This document shows positions 23,132-34,468 of a stretch of DNA of 64,000 nt, piece by piece. The notes under the pieces were generated by a model that searched no databases, was not told the DNA's origin, and saw only the letters and a list, made by a program, of their open reading frames with translations. Every line of letters begins with the position of its first letter. Positions within the stretch are counted from its first letter, which is position 1. Made by a program: the position numbers and the translations under genes. This stretch comes from Aquanectria penicillioides (taxonomy: Eukaryota > Ascomycota > Sordariomycetes > Hypocreales > Nectriaceae). Where the stretch lies: contig PYIU01000003.1 in assembly GCA_003415625.1 (NCBI GenBank), positions 3,286,001 through 3,350,000 on the forward strand, given 5' to 3'.

Positions 23132-26100
23132 TCAGTTTCCAGGATAGGGACTAGACACTCCACTACCAGGCACGCTTTCATTACTCGACATAAATGTCTG
23201 GTCGATGCGGAAAATCCAGTCCATCTTGTCTCGCTCACTACGCGCCGCAAATAGCCACGTGTTGTCCGTCCCGTAAATTGCAAACACGGCTGACTGCATT
23301 CGTTCACTGAGGCGTTGAAGCCCAGGGCCTCCCGGCGAGCCTCCACCGCCAGTACCTGTCCAAATGGTCGAGATGACCCGACCAGATGCCGTTCGTCGAT
23401 GACCGGGTGTGAAGTCTGTGCCTCCATTCTGGCCCTGAGGAGCGTCGTAGTCATCTGGACCATGAAGGAGTCCCAGAACACCAGGCTGGCTGTCAACCCG
23501 CGAGTTTCGTAGACTCACCAGCGCAATCTCATCACCGTCCGAGGCGGAGTGAATGTGCAAATAAGGTCTTCTCAACTCCACAAATCGCTTGACCCATCGT
23601 GTAGAGTCACTGTTGGGCACCAGCAAGTAACCTCCTTTCAACACTTTCGGGTTCTTTGGAACCCTGATGATGGTCGTAATAAGTGTAGGGGGCAAGGGCG
23701 CGTCAGTTGACAGCCCGTTGGTTGGCGGCGCCGTGTTTGCAGGGCTCAAGATGCTAGCCAGTGGATCAGGGTACTTGTTCCAAAGTTTAAGGCACCTCTC
23801 CAAGAGCTCCGTCTGTTTCTCATCATACTCGGGTCCAGGTTGCACCTCCTCCACCTTGATCGTCTCGTCTCCAGTCTCTGCTTCCGCATCCTTACCATCC
23901 TCGGGGCTTTCTTCGTTCTCGGTATCTTCTGGTTCGTCCAGTTGTTCCTCTATATCGGACGGCGCTTGTGAAGTCTCAGGAGTATCGTTCAGGAGATCAT
24001 CGTCACTAGGGATGATAGGTTTGAGTTCGGGTGAAGGCTCCGGCTCGGGTTCATCCTTGCTGGTTGCCTCAGTAAGAAACGACATTTTAGACAAAATTGA
24101 ATGCGTTGTTCCAATCTCGGTAGCGCGTCTCTTCTTCTTGCGTGCAGTGAGGAAATCGCTCACTAACGATACTCCACGTGGTGCCCATGTCGTAAGGTTT
24201 TCTTCCCCTTCACATAATCATGCTGGCTGTTCATTCTCCACAAATCACCGATTCTCTTAATCGGAGCTGGTCGCATGGTGAGGGTGAAAATTCCAGTAGA
24301 CGAACGCACAAACCTCACATTTTGGAAGAGGGACGAGAAGACTGAGGTCTGGCGCACAAAGGACCTGGACAGGATCTGAACGCAAACCTTTTGTGAGAAT
24401 TTCATTGGCTCGGCCAACTTCTCGGAACTGATTTCCCAAGAAATGGTCATTTGCACCCGATACTTATCCGCAGTCACCCTGTCGAGCAGGAGCGAATTGT
24501 GCATGCTGGAGTCCCACTGGGCGTATATAGTTATGCTGCGGGTACCGTTGGCATTCTCACGGAATATTGGCGTAGCAGAAAGCTTCAATGTGAGGTCAGG
24601 ATCATTCGATGCCATGTCGGGAGTCTTCCCAGCTGAGTCCACCAGTCGAATCTTCCCGACACGAACAGCGGTGATATCTCCCCAGGGCAGAGCATCCCCA
24701 GAACTATGAGAGATGTTGATGCCAATTCGTCGCTGTAGACCTTGGTGTAGCTGAAAGGTTCCAGTGTCTAGTTCGCTGGTTTGTGTCACCTCTACTGCCG
24801 CGTATTCGCCATTTTCGTTGAGCTCCATGATTTGAACTCGAGACAAAAGATCATGCTTTTCTTGGGTGAAGAACTGCGACTCATTGATCCTAGTTCCTTT
24901 GGAGGTGTCCTTCATGGGGACCGCGTCCCTCATATCATCCCAACTAAGTAGCTTATCCAAGTGCATGGTCGATACCTTGGCGAAAATGGCAACTCTCAGC
25001 GCCACATCTTGAGGCGCAAATAAAGGCACGCTCATGTTATGAACGCTTTCAAACCGAATCGGCCCTTCGTCGAAATCCTTGATCATCTGGGTCGTGGTGA
25101 TTCCATCTTCTTCCGAAATGCCAGGTATGAAGAGCTGGGCGTGTACTTCGGTACCTTCCCGTTCAGCAAAACCAATCAGTTCATGCATGACAACATTGAA
25201 CTTCAGGGTGTTGGTTGGAGCCCGCGCATGTGACGGCTCGAGGGAAAGCTTGATGATGCCGACAACATGTGAAGTATACGGCGAAAGAACGTCCAAAGTG
25301 GAGTCCTGAACCCGGCTTTCGAAAACTGCCCTCAGAGGAACATCGACTTCACCAACTAGGGTGTACGAGGGCATGCAGGTTTCCACAAATGGGTTATCCA
25401 GGCTGAGATGCTGGGCATATTCCGGTTGATCAAGATATTGGTGCATCTGTCGCATCTGCCGAACTCGATCGTGTAGTTTTTCCAAACTCCAGAGATGAAC
25501 CACACTGTTTCTGTAGTCCACAACTCTGATGCCAATGCATGGCTTTTGAGCTTCTTCTAGCGCAAGGTCGTCGCCTTCGCCTGTGAGTCCGTTCAGGACC
25601 ATGTCGTATGAGGAGCATAGAACATGCCCAACATCCACCACAGTGAACTGAAATACGACGCTCTCATCAAGTTCGTTGCTCATGATCTGCGCCTCCTTCA
25701 GGACAGCGGCATTCTGGAGAACTGTTTCTGCCATCTTCACAAAGTGCTTGCTTCGCCAATTCCTGACCGAACGCTTGGCTTGTTCAATCTCTTCGTCGGA
25801 GAGCTTCGGGTTAGTCTTTGGTCGTTTCAGTGGGTCCATCTTCTCAATCTTTTCCTCGTATTGTTTTCGTTGAAGATTGAGTTGTTTTTGCATGTCTTCC
25901 TTTAGTTCCTGTAGAGCGGCTTCCATCTTTACTTTCTCCTTCTTGATCTCTTCAATCTCCACATTGGCAGCCTCGGCATTCTTGAGTTGGTCCTGATACT
26001 CTTCTTTCTGCTTCTCCAGTTGATTTTGAAGCTCTTCTCGGACTTCCCTCAACTTCTCATCTGCCTCGCTCTGCTTGGGGGTAGAGGGCATCGTCAATGC

Positions 26101-28376
26101 CGTGTCAAGGGAGAAGTTGTCGATGGTGCCATTCGACAAGTATTTGTCTCGGATAGGATAGGAAGTCACCGACTCCGAGTCCTCTCCGTCGTCTCGACCA
26201 TTCACACGTTCGGCTCTGGCTCTCTGGACATCTTCGAACAGGGCGTTGAGCTCCTCATCTGTCAGCTTCCCAAAGTTTTGGTCTGTACCGAGGATGGCTC
26301 CAGCTGCTTCTCGTCTTGCCAAAGACCAATCCGAGTCTCTCCCGCTACGTTGGATAAGTGCTGGGGATTCCGGTCGCGAGTCTCCAAATTCAGATACCCT
26401 GCTAAAGGACCGCTCGTGGCCCGGTCGAGGACTCGGCGAAGGCGATGTTCGATCAAGAGCTTGAAGCTGGCTAGCGGTGATTGAGTGTCGAAGCAGGCTC
26501 TGGCCGACTTCCGCTCGCTCCGCTCTGGCCTCCATCGGGTGATTGAATCTGAAGATGTGGAAATCTCCAAGGATGACTCGGTATCCAGAATGCAGTTGCG
26601 TGGGCTCGGCGACGCGCTTTCCGTTAACCATGACCGATGCTCCTTCCCTGGGGATCACAGTCACAGTACCATCAGCGGCGTTCTCGAAGGTACAGTGGTC
26701 ATGCAAAATCCTCGTGCCGTTCAGACGAATATTGGCCTGATGATCTGCGTTGGTATCGACGTTGCCCACAGTAGTTGTTCCGGGTTTGAGATTGTACACC
26801 AGACACTCGGCTAGCAATGGATCGTCAGATAAGTTGACGAGATGGGGCATTTTCTTGGGAGTATGCAATCCGACAAAGCCCTTTTCAATGCTAATGCCAA
26901 GCTCTTCCAGTGCGGCCTCACGTTCCTTGTGAATCTCTTCTGTTTTCTGAAGCTTTTCCTCCCAAGTCTGGTTTAGATCGGTAAGAAGTTTCTCGCTCTG
27001 ACTAAGTTGCTCTGCGATCTCTGCCTTGGAGACTTTCTTCACAACGCCATCTGCGCCTGTAATGCTAACCATCTGTTTCTCAAGTGGCGTTCCCTCGGCA
27101 TAAATTTCATCGGGAGGAACGGCCGCACCAGGAGTGCCGCCAGGAGTGCCGCCTCCCAGTTTACTCCGCAGAAGCGATAGCTCCTCCTTGAGCTCTCGGA
27201 TCATGCGAGCATTGGCGTCTTCGTTGACCACGGCGTGGTTCTTGATGCGTTTGGCGGAATCGGCATATCGAAGCGTACTAAGTGTTTCGTCGTAGTTGAT
27301 GTCGGCAGGACTAATAGCTGCAATCATTGCTGTCATACTGTTTCCTCCCAGAGAGTCTTTGAGCAACCAGGTTAAAACACTGTCTCGGTAGGGGACCTGT
27401 CCGGTGCCTTTCTTTTTCTTCCCGGTTGATAGATCGGCCAATGCAGCAATAACACGACCCAAAGTAGACAGAGAACGGTTGATTTCTGCGCCCTCCTTTA
27501 ATCGAGCACCTGTCGCACCGGTCGACGTAGCTCTTTCGGAACCTGCCAAATCGACTAGACTAATCTTGGCCACCTTTTCCATTTCCATCTTTGTCTCGGC
27601 ATCGTACTTCTTTTGTGTCAGCATGAGGGTGAAGACAGCGTGACTTCGGCTGGATGTTTCGTTCATGTTGGTTGCGGCAACAGTTCTGGCCTTGTTTCCT
27701 TCGTCCATCAGGTGTTCGATTTCCTGGAAACTTGTGACAACGAGTTTGGCAAGATCCTCAACATATGGTCCGGTTGAAGGATGCTCTCGGACCTTCAGGT
27801 TTCCCTTGGTAGAGGGGTTAAGCAAGTCGCGCACTCGCTCGTTGTAGATTTCCAGGTAGGACACCTCGACAGTGCATTTTGTTGCAGCATCTGATTGGAT
27901 GCTCTGTATCCTTTTGAACATATCCTGGCAAATCATTGGAATAATACCGATTTCCTTTCCATATCCCATCATAGAATACGATTTTCCGGATCCAGTCTGA
28001 CCGTAGGCAAAAATACAGTTGTTATATCCCTGAAATGCATTGTCCAACAGGGGTTGACCGAGGTCATCGAAGAGGTCGGATTGACCAGCATAGTTGGAGT
28101 CCTCTTTATTGAATGACCAGTATGATCTGTCGAAAGCAAAAGCTTTGGGGGCGAGATCTTTTACGCCCTTGTTGGAGTGTGAGTCAGGTGTAGTGAGAAC
28201 TGTCTGGTTCCCCTTCATCTCAATCACACGCTTCGATCCTCGGTCGATTTCTAACTCCTAATTAGCAAATTTATCCCAACGGCCAGAACTTGGCCATAGT
28301 CAGTCGACCTACCTCTCCCGTTGAACGGTCGCACTCGCACCACCACCTTAATGTTACCTCCACCTGCGGGCGCCAT
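23132..28376 (-). CDS. Kinesin-3 motor (KIF1/Unc-104/UncA type), one frame break near the C-terminus
   Basis: Exons (minus) 28376-28313 and 28250-23132. The motor domain (about 1-360) has IKVVVRVRPFN, P-loop GQTGSGKS at 105-112, switch I NETSSRSH and switch II DLAGSERA. Then come a neck coiled coil, an FHA domain (NIRLNGTRILHDHCTF, ~500-590), a further coiled coil, the KIF1B/DUF3694 stalk and a C-terminal PH domain (GGYLLVPNSDSTRWVKRFVELRRPYLHIH ... DKMDWIFRID). The order is diagnostic of membrane-cargo kinesin-3, which in fungi moves early endosomes along microtubules. At 24205-24208 the frame shifts: DYVKG in one frame continues as EENLTTWAPRGVSLV in the next. One extra base in this C4 (G4 on the coding strand) run restores 1,727 codons. 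A sequencing error is likely. Confidence 0.92.
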
Positions 28377-31300
28377 GGTTGCGGATTCGTCTACGGGGAC
28401 CTAGGTTGGTCCCCTCGCGTTGAAAGCTTCGTCGTAGGCAATGCGCGGGGCACAGCAGCTTGACACAGCTCCGCTGAAGTTTTAGACCGCAGAAATTCGA
28501 TGCGTCGTGGAAATTTGGAGACAATCCAGGGAGGTCACTCCATCAAGACTCTCTACGCATTCCCCCGTGAAGGTGAGCTCCTACTGAGATGCCTGGTCGA
28601 TCGCCACCCCTGGCTCGGCTTCTCGGACTTGTTGTATCCAGAAATGACGACACGGTGTTGCCCAGCTCTCTCAACCTTTGGACGGTCGAAATCGGTCGGT
28701 TCTGCGGGAAAGATCGGGGAAATGCTACCGATGCAGCTTGCCAGAAGGTCGTGATCTAGGCCGGCGCACGCAGAGTCCGTCCCGTTGTCTGGCGCAGATG
28801 GTTGCTGTCAACAAATTTCGCAGGTCGACGCGGTCGCGCAGCTGCACTTGTTCCAAATCCTGTGCAGGTGCCCTTTGATTGGCAGTTTATGCTGGTAAGG
28901 GGAGGACCGGGAGTTCACGTGCATGTGACGTACCCCCGACCCAATCGGGAGCCGAGCATTAGCCGCACCTCCTGTCGGTACGTGAGTAGCGCAGTCCAGG
29001 TTGTCGCTCCGCAACCTCGTCCAAGAATTAGAATAATCAAACTAGAAGTCATGCGTGAATGTTTTGAAAATCACGGAAAGTATACAGGCGATGGAGGGCT
29101 TTCGCAGGTCACTTGGTCTCCCCTATCTTCACCGTTGCCGCTGTCATAGCCTTCAGCCCACTCTCGCTCCCGTTAGCGTACAGCATCTGTGGATCTCGGA
29201 TGCGTGCAGTCAAACAAGAACCCCCAAAGTGAGTCTCAGTTTTTGTCCCATGGGTCCCTCAAATCAAAAAACGTATCATTCCGCTGCAAGACGGGGGAAA
29301 CGGCTCAGTTCGGGGCTTGGGTTTGCCACAATGAAAATTTTCAACAACTTCCTTTTGCCTGGGAGAGAGTGTCGAGGGGAGAATGTTAGTCGTTGAACGC
29401 CACGTCTGTGCACGTCATCCAAATTGGGCCATCCAGCTTGGGCATGCGCATTGGCCAAAGGAAATGGAAAGGATCGCAAGACAAAATTTCCGATAATATG
29501 GGGGATTCATGCGGACGGTTTCGGCGTGAAAGGCTGCCCGGTGAGTTTATTTTGTTTCTACGATAATGGTCTCATAAATCCAAAGCAACCGGCTGCAGTC
29601 TTGGAAATAGGAATGTTCAAAGTGGGTACCCAATATTGCACAGCTTCGTGGGAACTAACATTTCTAGACCAACAAAATAGTGGCTTCCTCAACAGAGTAG
29701 TGACATGACTACATTCACAGTTGTAAAAACTTGCCTCGTTTGGCATTGAAGGAAAATAAGGCAAGAAGTTCAAGTATTTGTCACTACTACTGCTACTTGC
29801 GTCTAGCCTCCATCTCCTTTGCGAAGGACTACAAGGGACCATTGAATATCATGATGATCAAATATTCCGAGTTGCATTTGTTGAGGTTTTCCCACCCACG
29901 ACTGACACATGAGGACATATTGCAAGAAAAATGAAAAGTACCAGGGTAGTAGCAATTACCATGTCAATAGCAAATACTAACCAATCTTTTGGGTTGGGTA
30001 TGTTTATGCAGACCCCATCATTCAAGCGTCGAACATGGCAGTGGTAGGCAGCGCACCTGGGGATTTGATTAGTGCCAACTAAGGGACCCATGCCAACCCT
30101 ATTCAAATTCTTATTCGGAGTAGCATATCGCCCGCATTTCAACACCGTAGCAAGTTACTACCTGGCCACTAAACAAGTTCGAGTCCTGGTGTGGTGTAAC
30201 GTTCCACGATGAGCATCAGGTGCTCATCGCTGCGTCATCCTATGTAAATCAAGACTGTTTTGCATGTTTCTAGTGGCAAGCTAACACGATATAGTCGCAT
30301 CCGTGTATCACAGCATGTATATGCTCATATGCAGCAATTCATACTATCGACTCAGGAAATCAGGCTAGTAGCCCGAATGATATCTATAACTATTGTAAGA
30401 AGCTCGATTACTGCCGCTAAGTTTACTGCGACTCAAGCCTAAGCAATATATAAAAACGAAGGGGAGGCAGCCGTGTGTCTATTATTACATGCATGGGCTG
30501 AGAGTGATCATGTCACCTATGCTTAGCCCATCGCCAAAGGAACAGTCGGATGCATTCAGCCGCGGTCTGTTCTCGCAACCTGACTCGATATTTCTTAAGC
30601 CCGAATCCCTGCTATTCATGGATCGACAGCCCGCAGGTTAACCAGGGTGGTATCGCGAGCATCACCCCCTAGATCGAAGCGGCAAATGCGCCCTGCGGTT
30701 GCGCAGTCCAATAAAGCCTCGCATTGGCCAAGTTAGCTAAGCCACGAGCTGCGAACCCCTCAGATCCAAAGTCCTCAGCTCAGCTTGTCGCTTTCTAGGA
30801 CATGACAGGTAAGAAATCTTACATCCTCTGCTCCACTGGTGGCCTGAGTGAACAGAATTGGTCACATTTAATTTGAGGCATCACCAGGCCAACCCCGTGG
30901 TCGAGTCGAGCCCTCGTCTTTTGGCCACGCGCAAGACTGTAAGGAAAGGGCTGATTGGAATCGCGGACATATCCCAGCTGATTTGGTGTTTGCCACGCTG
31001 GCGAGGCGGATGGCGGGTGCCCCTCGCCAATAAAGGGCAAGGTCGCTCGCCTCACTTTCACGGCGGGCACATCAACGGTGGCGTATCACAGGGGTTCCTG
31101 TCCACAGCATTTCCGGAAACATGGAACGGGCGAGACATTTGTGCAGGCGTGTGGTGCAGCTCACCCAGGCCGGCTGGCAGACGGGGTGGCTTTTTGAAGA
31201 TGTCAGTATGCGGGAGCGGTGAGCGCGTCACACAGGGGCACGTTGAACGGCTGACATACCTGCTTGACTTCATGGGTTTGCGCACACTGCCATAAATTCA

Positions 31301-31456
31301 CCCTCCGGGCACGACTCGACGCCAGGATTCATGCACAAGTGAGGCCTACATAAATACCCTCTCCCAGCCTCGGCCTCCTCCTTGGCAAACTATCTGTTTA
31401 GCCCAAACTTCAGTGTTGGCATCGTCACGTATATTCATGTGACGAGATCAACCGCC
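28377..31456. other. 3.1 kb intergenic region between kinesin-3 and a small plus-strand gene
   Basis: It holds the kinesin promoter at the left end and the promoter of the 121-aa gene at the right. The centre (about 29550-30480) is moderately AT-rich with no open frame of note. A perfect 9-bp stem hairpin lies at 30207-30229. No gene, tRNA or transposon ends were recognised. Confidence 0.4.
31349..31356 (+). promoter_or_regulatory. TATA-like element (CATAAATA)
   Basis: CATAAATA lies 100 bp upstream of the ATG at 31457 and is followed by a C/T-rich leader. This favours 31457 over the in-frame ATG at 31382, which would be only ~26 bp downstream. Confidence 0.35.
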
Positions 31457-31963
31457 ATGTCGTCCTCAATGAACAAATACTGGATTCCGCATCTGGACAT
31501 CCACAGAAAGGTCATTACCCAGGAGCTTCCATATTACCTGGGGCCCGAAGCGACGGTTCGACCTTACACTCTCGAGGTACCTCCTCTTCAAGCAGGCTCT
31601 TGTCAGGGTCACCCAGTTCCAGTGCTCATGTGTGCCTCGACTTTAGGGTGAAGATGGGTTTCTCATTACTACCCCAGGCTCGTGCCTAACAGATGTGAGC
31701 GCATATCCTCGAAAATGCAGCATTTTCTCAACGGGTTGTTGACCTTTGCGCGTTGTTGTCTTTAGGAACAAATCGACGACATTTGCCGAAAGTCCAAAGA
31801 GCTGTGGGACCGACAGACAGCGGCAAGAGTTCAGCAGAACCCTGAGAGGCCTCTAAAACGGCCTTTGCATCAACCAGTCGTTGTGTCTAGAGGAGGATCC
31901 GAGCCGTCAAGAAAATCAGAGTCCCGGCGGCATTATCACGGCCGTCGCCGTCACGACGATTAA
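31457..31963 (+). CDS. Small three-exon fungal protein of unknown function (121 aa)
   Basis: Exons 31457-31576, 31647-31694 and 31766-31963. Both introns (70 and 71 nt) are phase 0 with CTTTAG/TTTAG acceptors, and exon lengths 120, 48 and 198 are all multiples of three. The product starts MSSSMNKYWIPHLDIHRKVI; its core reads ELPYYLGPEATVRPYTLEGE then DGFLITTPGSCLTDEQIDDI, followed by a Lys/Arg/His-rich tail ending HYHGRRRHDD. The core looks folded; the tail is disordered and basic, suggesting nucleic-acid or nuclear association (inference only). An upstream ATG at 31382 is in frame but follows the TATA-like site closely. I recall similar small fungal hypothetical proteins but cannot name a family. 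Confidence 0.7.
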
Positions 31964-32813
31964 TGAATGACAGTCGACACGAAGGGGCATCGACAGGGCC
32001 CTTTCTGCATTTCCGAATTTCAGTACACGCGCTGGAAGCAATGGCAGTGTCCAAATCTCACTTGAGGGGTTGGCAGAAGCGTCAATAGCTCCGCTCCAGA
32101 AAATTCATACGTTATAATATTGTTGGGGTTAGAGACCTGCGGTGAGAGACAGGTACCAGGGTGATGCATCTGTGGTGGAGAAGATGCTAGTGTCGTCGGG
32201 CGCTTGACAGTGAGAATAGAGGATGGAGGAAGATACCCAATGGCCAGAAGTCTACACGGCATCATATTGGAGGCCATACTATCCAGCAATACGATGCCAT
32301 CTGGCACCGTTTCAGCCCAATTCAAACCATGTGAGTCTGGACACCACCCGAATCTCGACTTCGTGCCATGGTATATGCATGCAAGTCTGTCCGTCTGCAC
32401 GGAGAAGGCGGTGGTGGAGTTAATTAGTCCGGGTCCCGGCAATAATCGCATTCCAATTGGATTGCTAGCTGCAGTTATTGCGAGAAATGGCAGGTCTTGT
32501 CCACGTCTTTGGTCCACTCAACGGCGAGATTCGGAGCGAAAGCTGTTGATTGGGGCCATGTCAACCGGGCGCTATGAACGTGTGCTTCGCCGTGCTGGGG
32601 AACAAGGCTGCAGCCTGACAGGACGAGCCCCTCGGTTTTGATGCAAGTGCGGCGGGGGCTTTGGCGGTTTTCAACGTCTTTCCGACGTCAGCCATGTGGC
32701 CAAGTCGTGCAGCACGTATCAAGACTCCTTTGAGGCTGATTTGAGGTGCAAAATCTGCAGGCCACAATGAAGCGGGGTCGCACAGCGATAGCCCGCTTAG
32801 CATGGCGTAGGCG
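31964..32813. other. Intergenic region between two convergent small genes
   Basis: 850 bp between the stops of the 121-aa gene and Ten1. Overlapping open frames exist on both strands (plus 32204-32641; minus 32020-32517 and 32561-32833), but none shows a recognisable family or a spliced context, so I treat this as 3' UTR and spacer DNA. Confidence 0.35.
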
Positions 32814-33314
32814 TCAACGTAGCTCATGCGCATCTTCTTCGGCCGGGATGACCGATGTCAAAGATTTCTCATATTCATGTATATCCATGGGACCGGTGGA
32901 CCAGAGCATCACCGCTTGGACTGAAGCCTGCGCCGCGGCTTGGTGCGATGTTCCAGGAGCATGAGGTTGTCGATTTGGGGTGATGTAACCTATCACGTTG
33001 ACATACTCGCCGACACGTGTCGTCTCGGCTGTGAGCGACTCAAGAAGCAAGTTGACGTCCACGAGAACAGTGACGTTGGTGCCTCGAGGGTAGAGGTGGC
33101 CCAAAGATAGGCAACCAGACTTGGTTGAATAAGACGTGACACTGCAGCCTGTTAGTAGTTGTCAGAAATTGAGGCCATATCTGATTGCAGATCCTCAGGC
33201 CCTTGACGTAAGGGGCGTGTCATACCACCCAAGAAATCTGACCTTATCGCCAACAGGTCGAGTCGGCAAGTTTGACAAGAGGTGAAGGCGAGAGGGTACA
33301 GGGCCTCGCGACAT
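32814..33314 (-). CDS. TEN1: Telomere capping protein Ten1 (CST complex, OB-fold)
   Basis: Exons (minus) 33314-33226 and 33141-32814 give 138 aa. The intron (84 nt, donor GTATGA, branch-like CTACTAAC, acceptor CTGCAG) is phase 2 and joins KVRFLG to CVTSYSTKSG. The product is a single small OB-fold: PSRLHLL at the N-terminus, then HLYPRGTNVTVLVDVNLLLE, GEYVNVIGYI and a C-terminal helix QAVMLWSTGPMDIHEYEKSL. This order is characteristic of fungal Ten1, which with Stn1 (and Ctc1/Cdc13) protects telomeric single strands and helps fill in the C-strand. A closer acceptor (CTAACAG, 9 nt upstream) would put the reading frame out. The identification is by pattern recall, not by a search. Confidence 0.8.
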
Positions 33315-33985
33315 TCTTGGTAGCGACGGGGATCAGGTAATCACTAGGTGTTTTTCTTTTGTCGGCCCCGAGGCCAGATGAGATGTGGCTTCCAGGATCT
33401 CATCCGATTTCACCCGCTTTGTGTCAATTTACAACAAAGGAGACCTGACAGCGACGTAGTTGGAAAGTTCAAGTTCACGTACACTCACTTGGGCCTCACA
33501 CAAACTACGGGTCAAGTTGACACAGTGTGTAGTCCTCCCTCCATACGCCGAATTAATCTATCCAGAGGTGTGCTGCACTGTGTGAATTGCCGCCGGGCTA
33601 CCCTACACCACAGGCCCTATCTGTAATCCAGTAACTTCTGCATTGTGATAATGTGGTAAGACAATAGTTTGTCGATGGCATTGGAATTAGGGTGATACAG
33701 GTACTTTTAAGATCGATATCCAGAGAGTTGAGCTTATGCAAATTCCTCGGAAGCAACCCTGGTTTTCAACACATTGCACGACACGACCTGATCTCACGAA
33801 AAATGTATTGCTAGCTATTGTGGAGATGTCATCTAGCCAACGAAGGTGGAGTGGGAACGTGCCACAAACGCAGCCAATAACCGAGCAGATTGATCATCAT
33901 TTCAAGCGTGAATTGCGACACTGAGGGGACAATCCCAGATCACTCACGAACTCACTTAGGTTTTGCGATTTCCGTCATTGAGTTT
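33315..33985. promoter_or_regulatory. Divergent promoter region of TEN1 and the DUF952 gene
   Basis: 671 bp between divergent starts. A TTTTTCTTTT tract follows the Ten1 start side. No TATA box or gene was recognised. Confidence 0.35.
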
Positions 33986-34406
33986 ATGGCAAGTCCTGTC
34001 ATCATGTCCTATGAAGCCTCTCCCACATTTGTCTACAAGATCCTCCCCTCGGCCCCCAAGAGCCGTTCCCAGAGGAGAACCCACTGTCGGAACTTGACCA
34101 GATCGACGGCTTTATTCATCTGAGCATCGCTAGACAGGTAACCAACTCCCGCAATACAAAAGGCCACTGACTAACTGGATTGCATAGGTTCCTGGCACAT
34201 CCGATTTATTCTTCCATTCTGCATCATCTCTTTGGGTAGCGAAGCTGCGATTCGCAGACTTTGCTTCGTCTATCAAGTGGGAAGGCGGCTTCCCTCACCT
34301 CTACGGCAATTTTGGAGCAAGCAACGTCGACTCAGTCGAGAAATTTGACAAGCCTGATGGCAAAACATGGGCCGACGTGATGAGGAATTCGACCTGGCTC
34401 GAGTAA
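33986..34406 (+). CDS. DUF952-family protein, frame broken by one missing base
   Basis: The ATG frame at 33986 encodes MASPVIMSYEASPTFVYKILPSAP. After the C5 run at 34053-34057 the family sequence continues in the next frame (EPFPEENPLSELDQIDGFIHLS), crosses a 50-nt intron (34138-34187, CTAAC branch site) and ends VEKFDKPDGKTWADVM...STWLE at 34404-34406. One extra base in the C run yields 123 aa, the usual DUF952 size. The hallmarks are the N-terminal YKI motif, DGFIHLS, and a downstream VPGTSDLFF. DUF952 resembles ADP-ribosyltransferase-like or glutathione-related small folds; its biochemical role is unknown. The frame break looks like an assembly error. Its stop lies 62 bp from the aminopeptidase stop. 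Confidence 0.75.
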
Positions 34407-34468
34407 ATGGCAGACAATAGTGTATTGATATTTAGTCTGCCTTACGGGGGTTCATGCAGATTTTGGAT

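Noticed and set aside
30160..30190. GTTCGAGTCC, a B-box-like sequence
   Set aside because: The flanking bases do not form a T stem and no A box precedes it at the right distance.
32020..32641. Overlapping open frames on both strands between the 121-aa gene and TEN1
   Set aside because: Frames on opposite strands over the same bases, no family motifs and no plausible splice partners.
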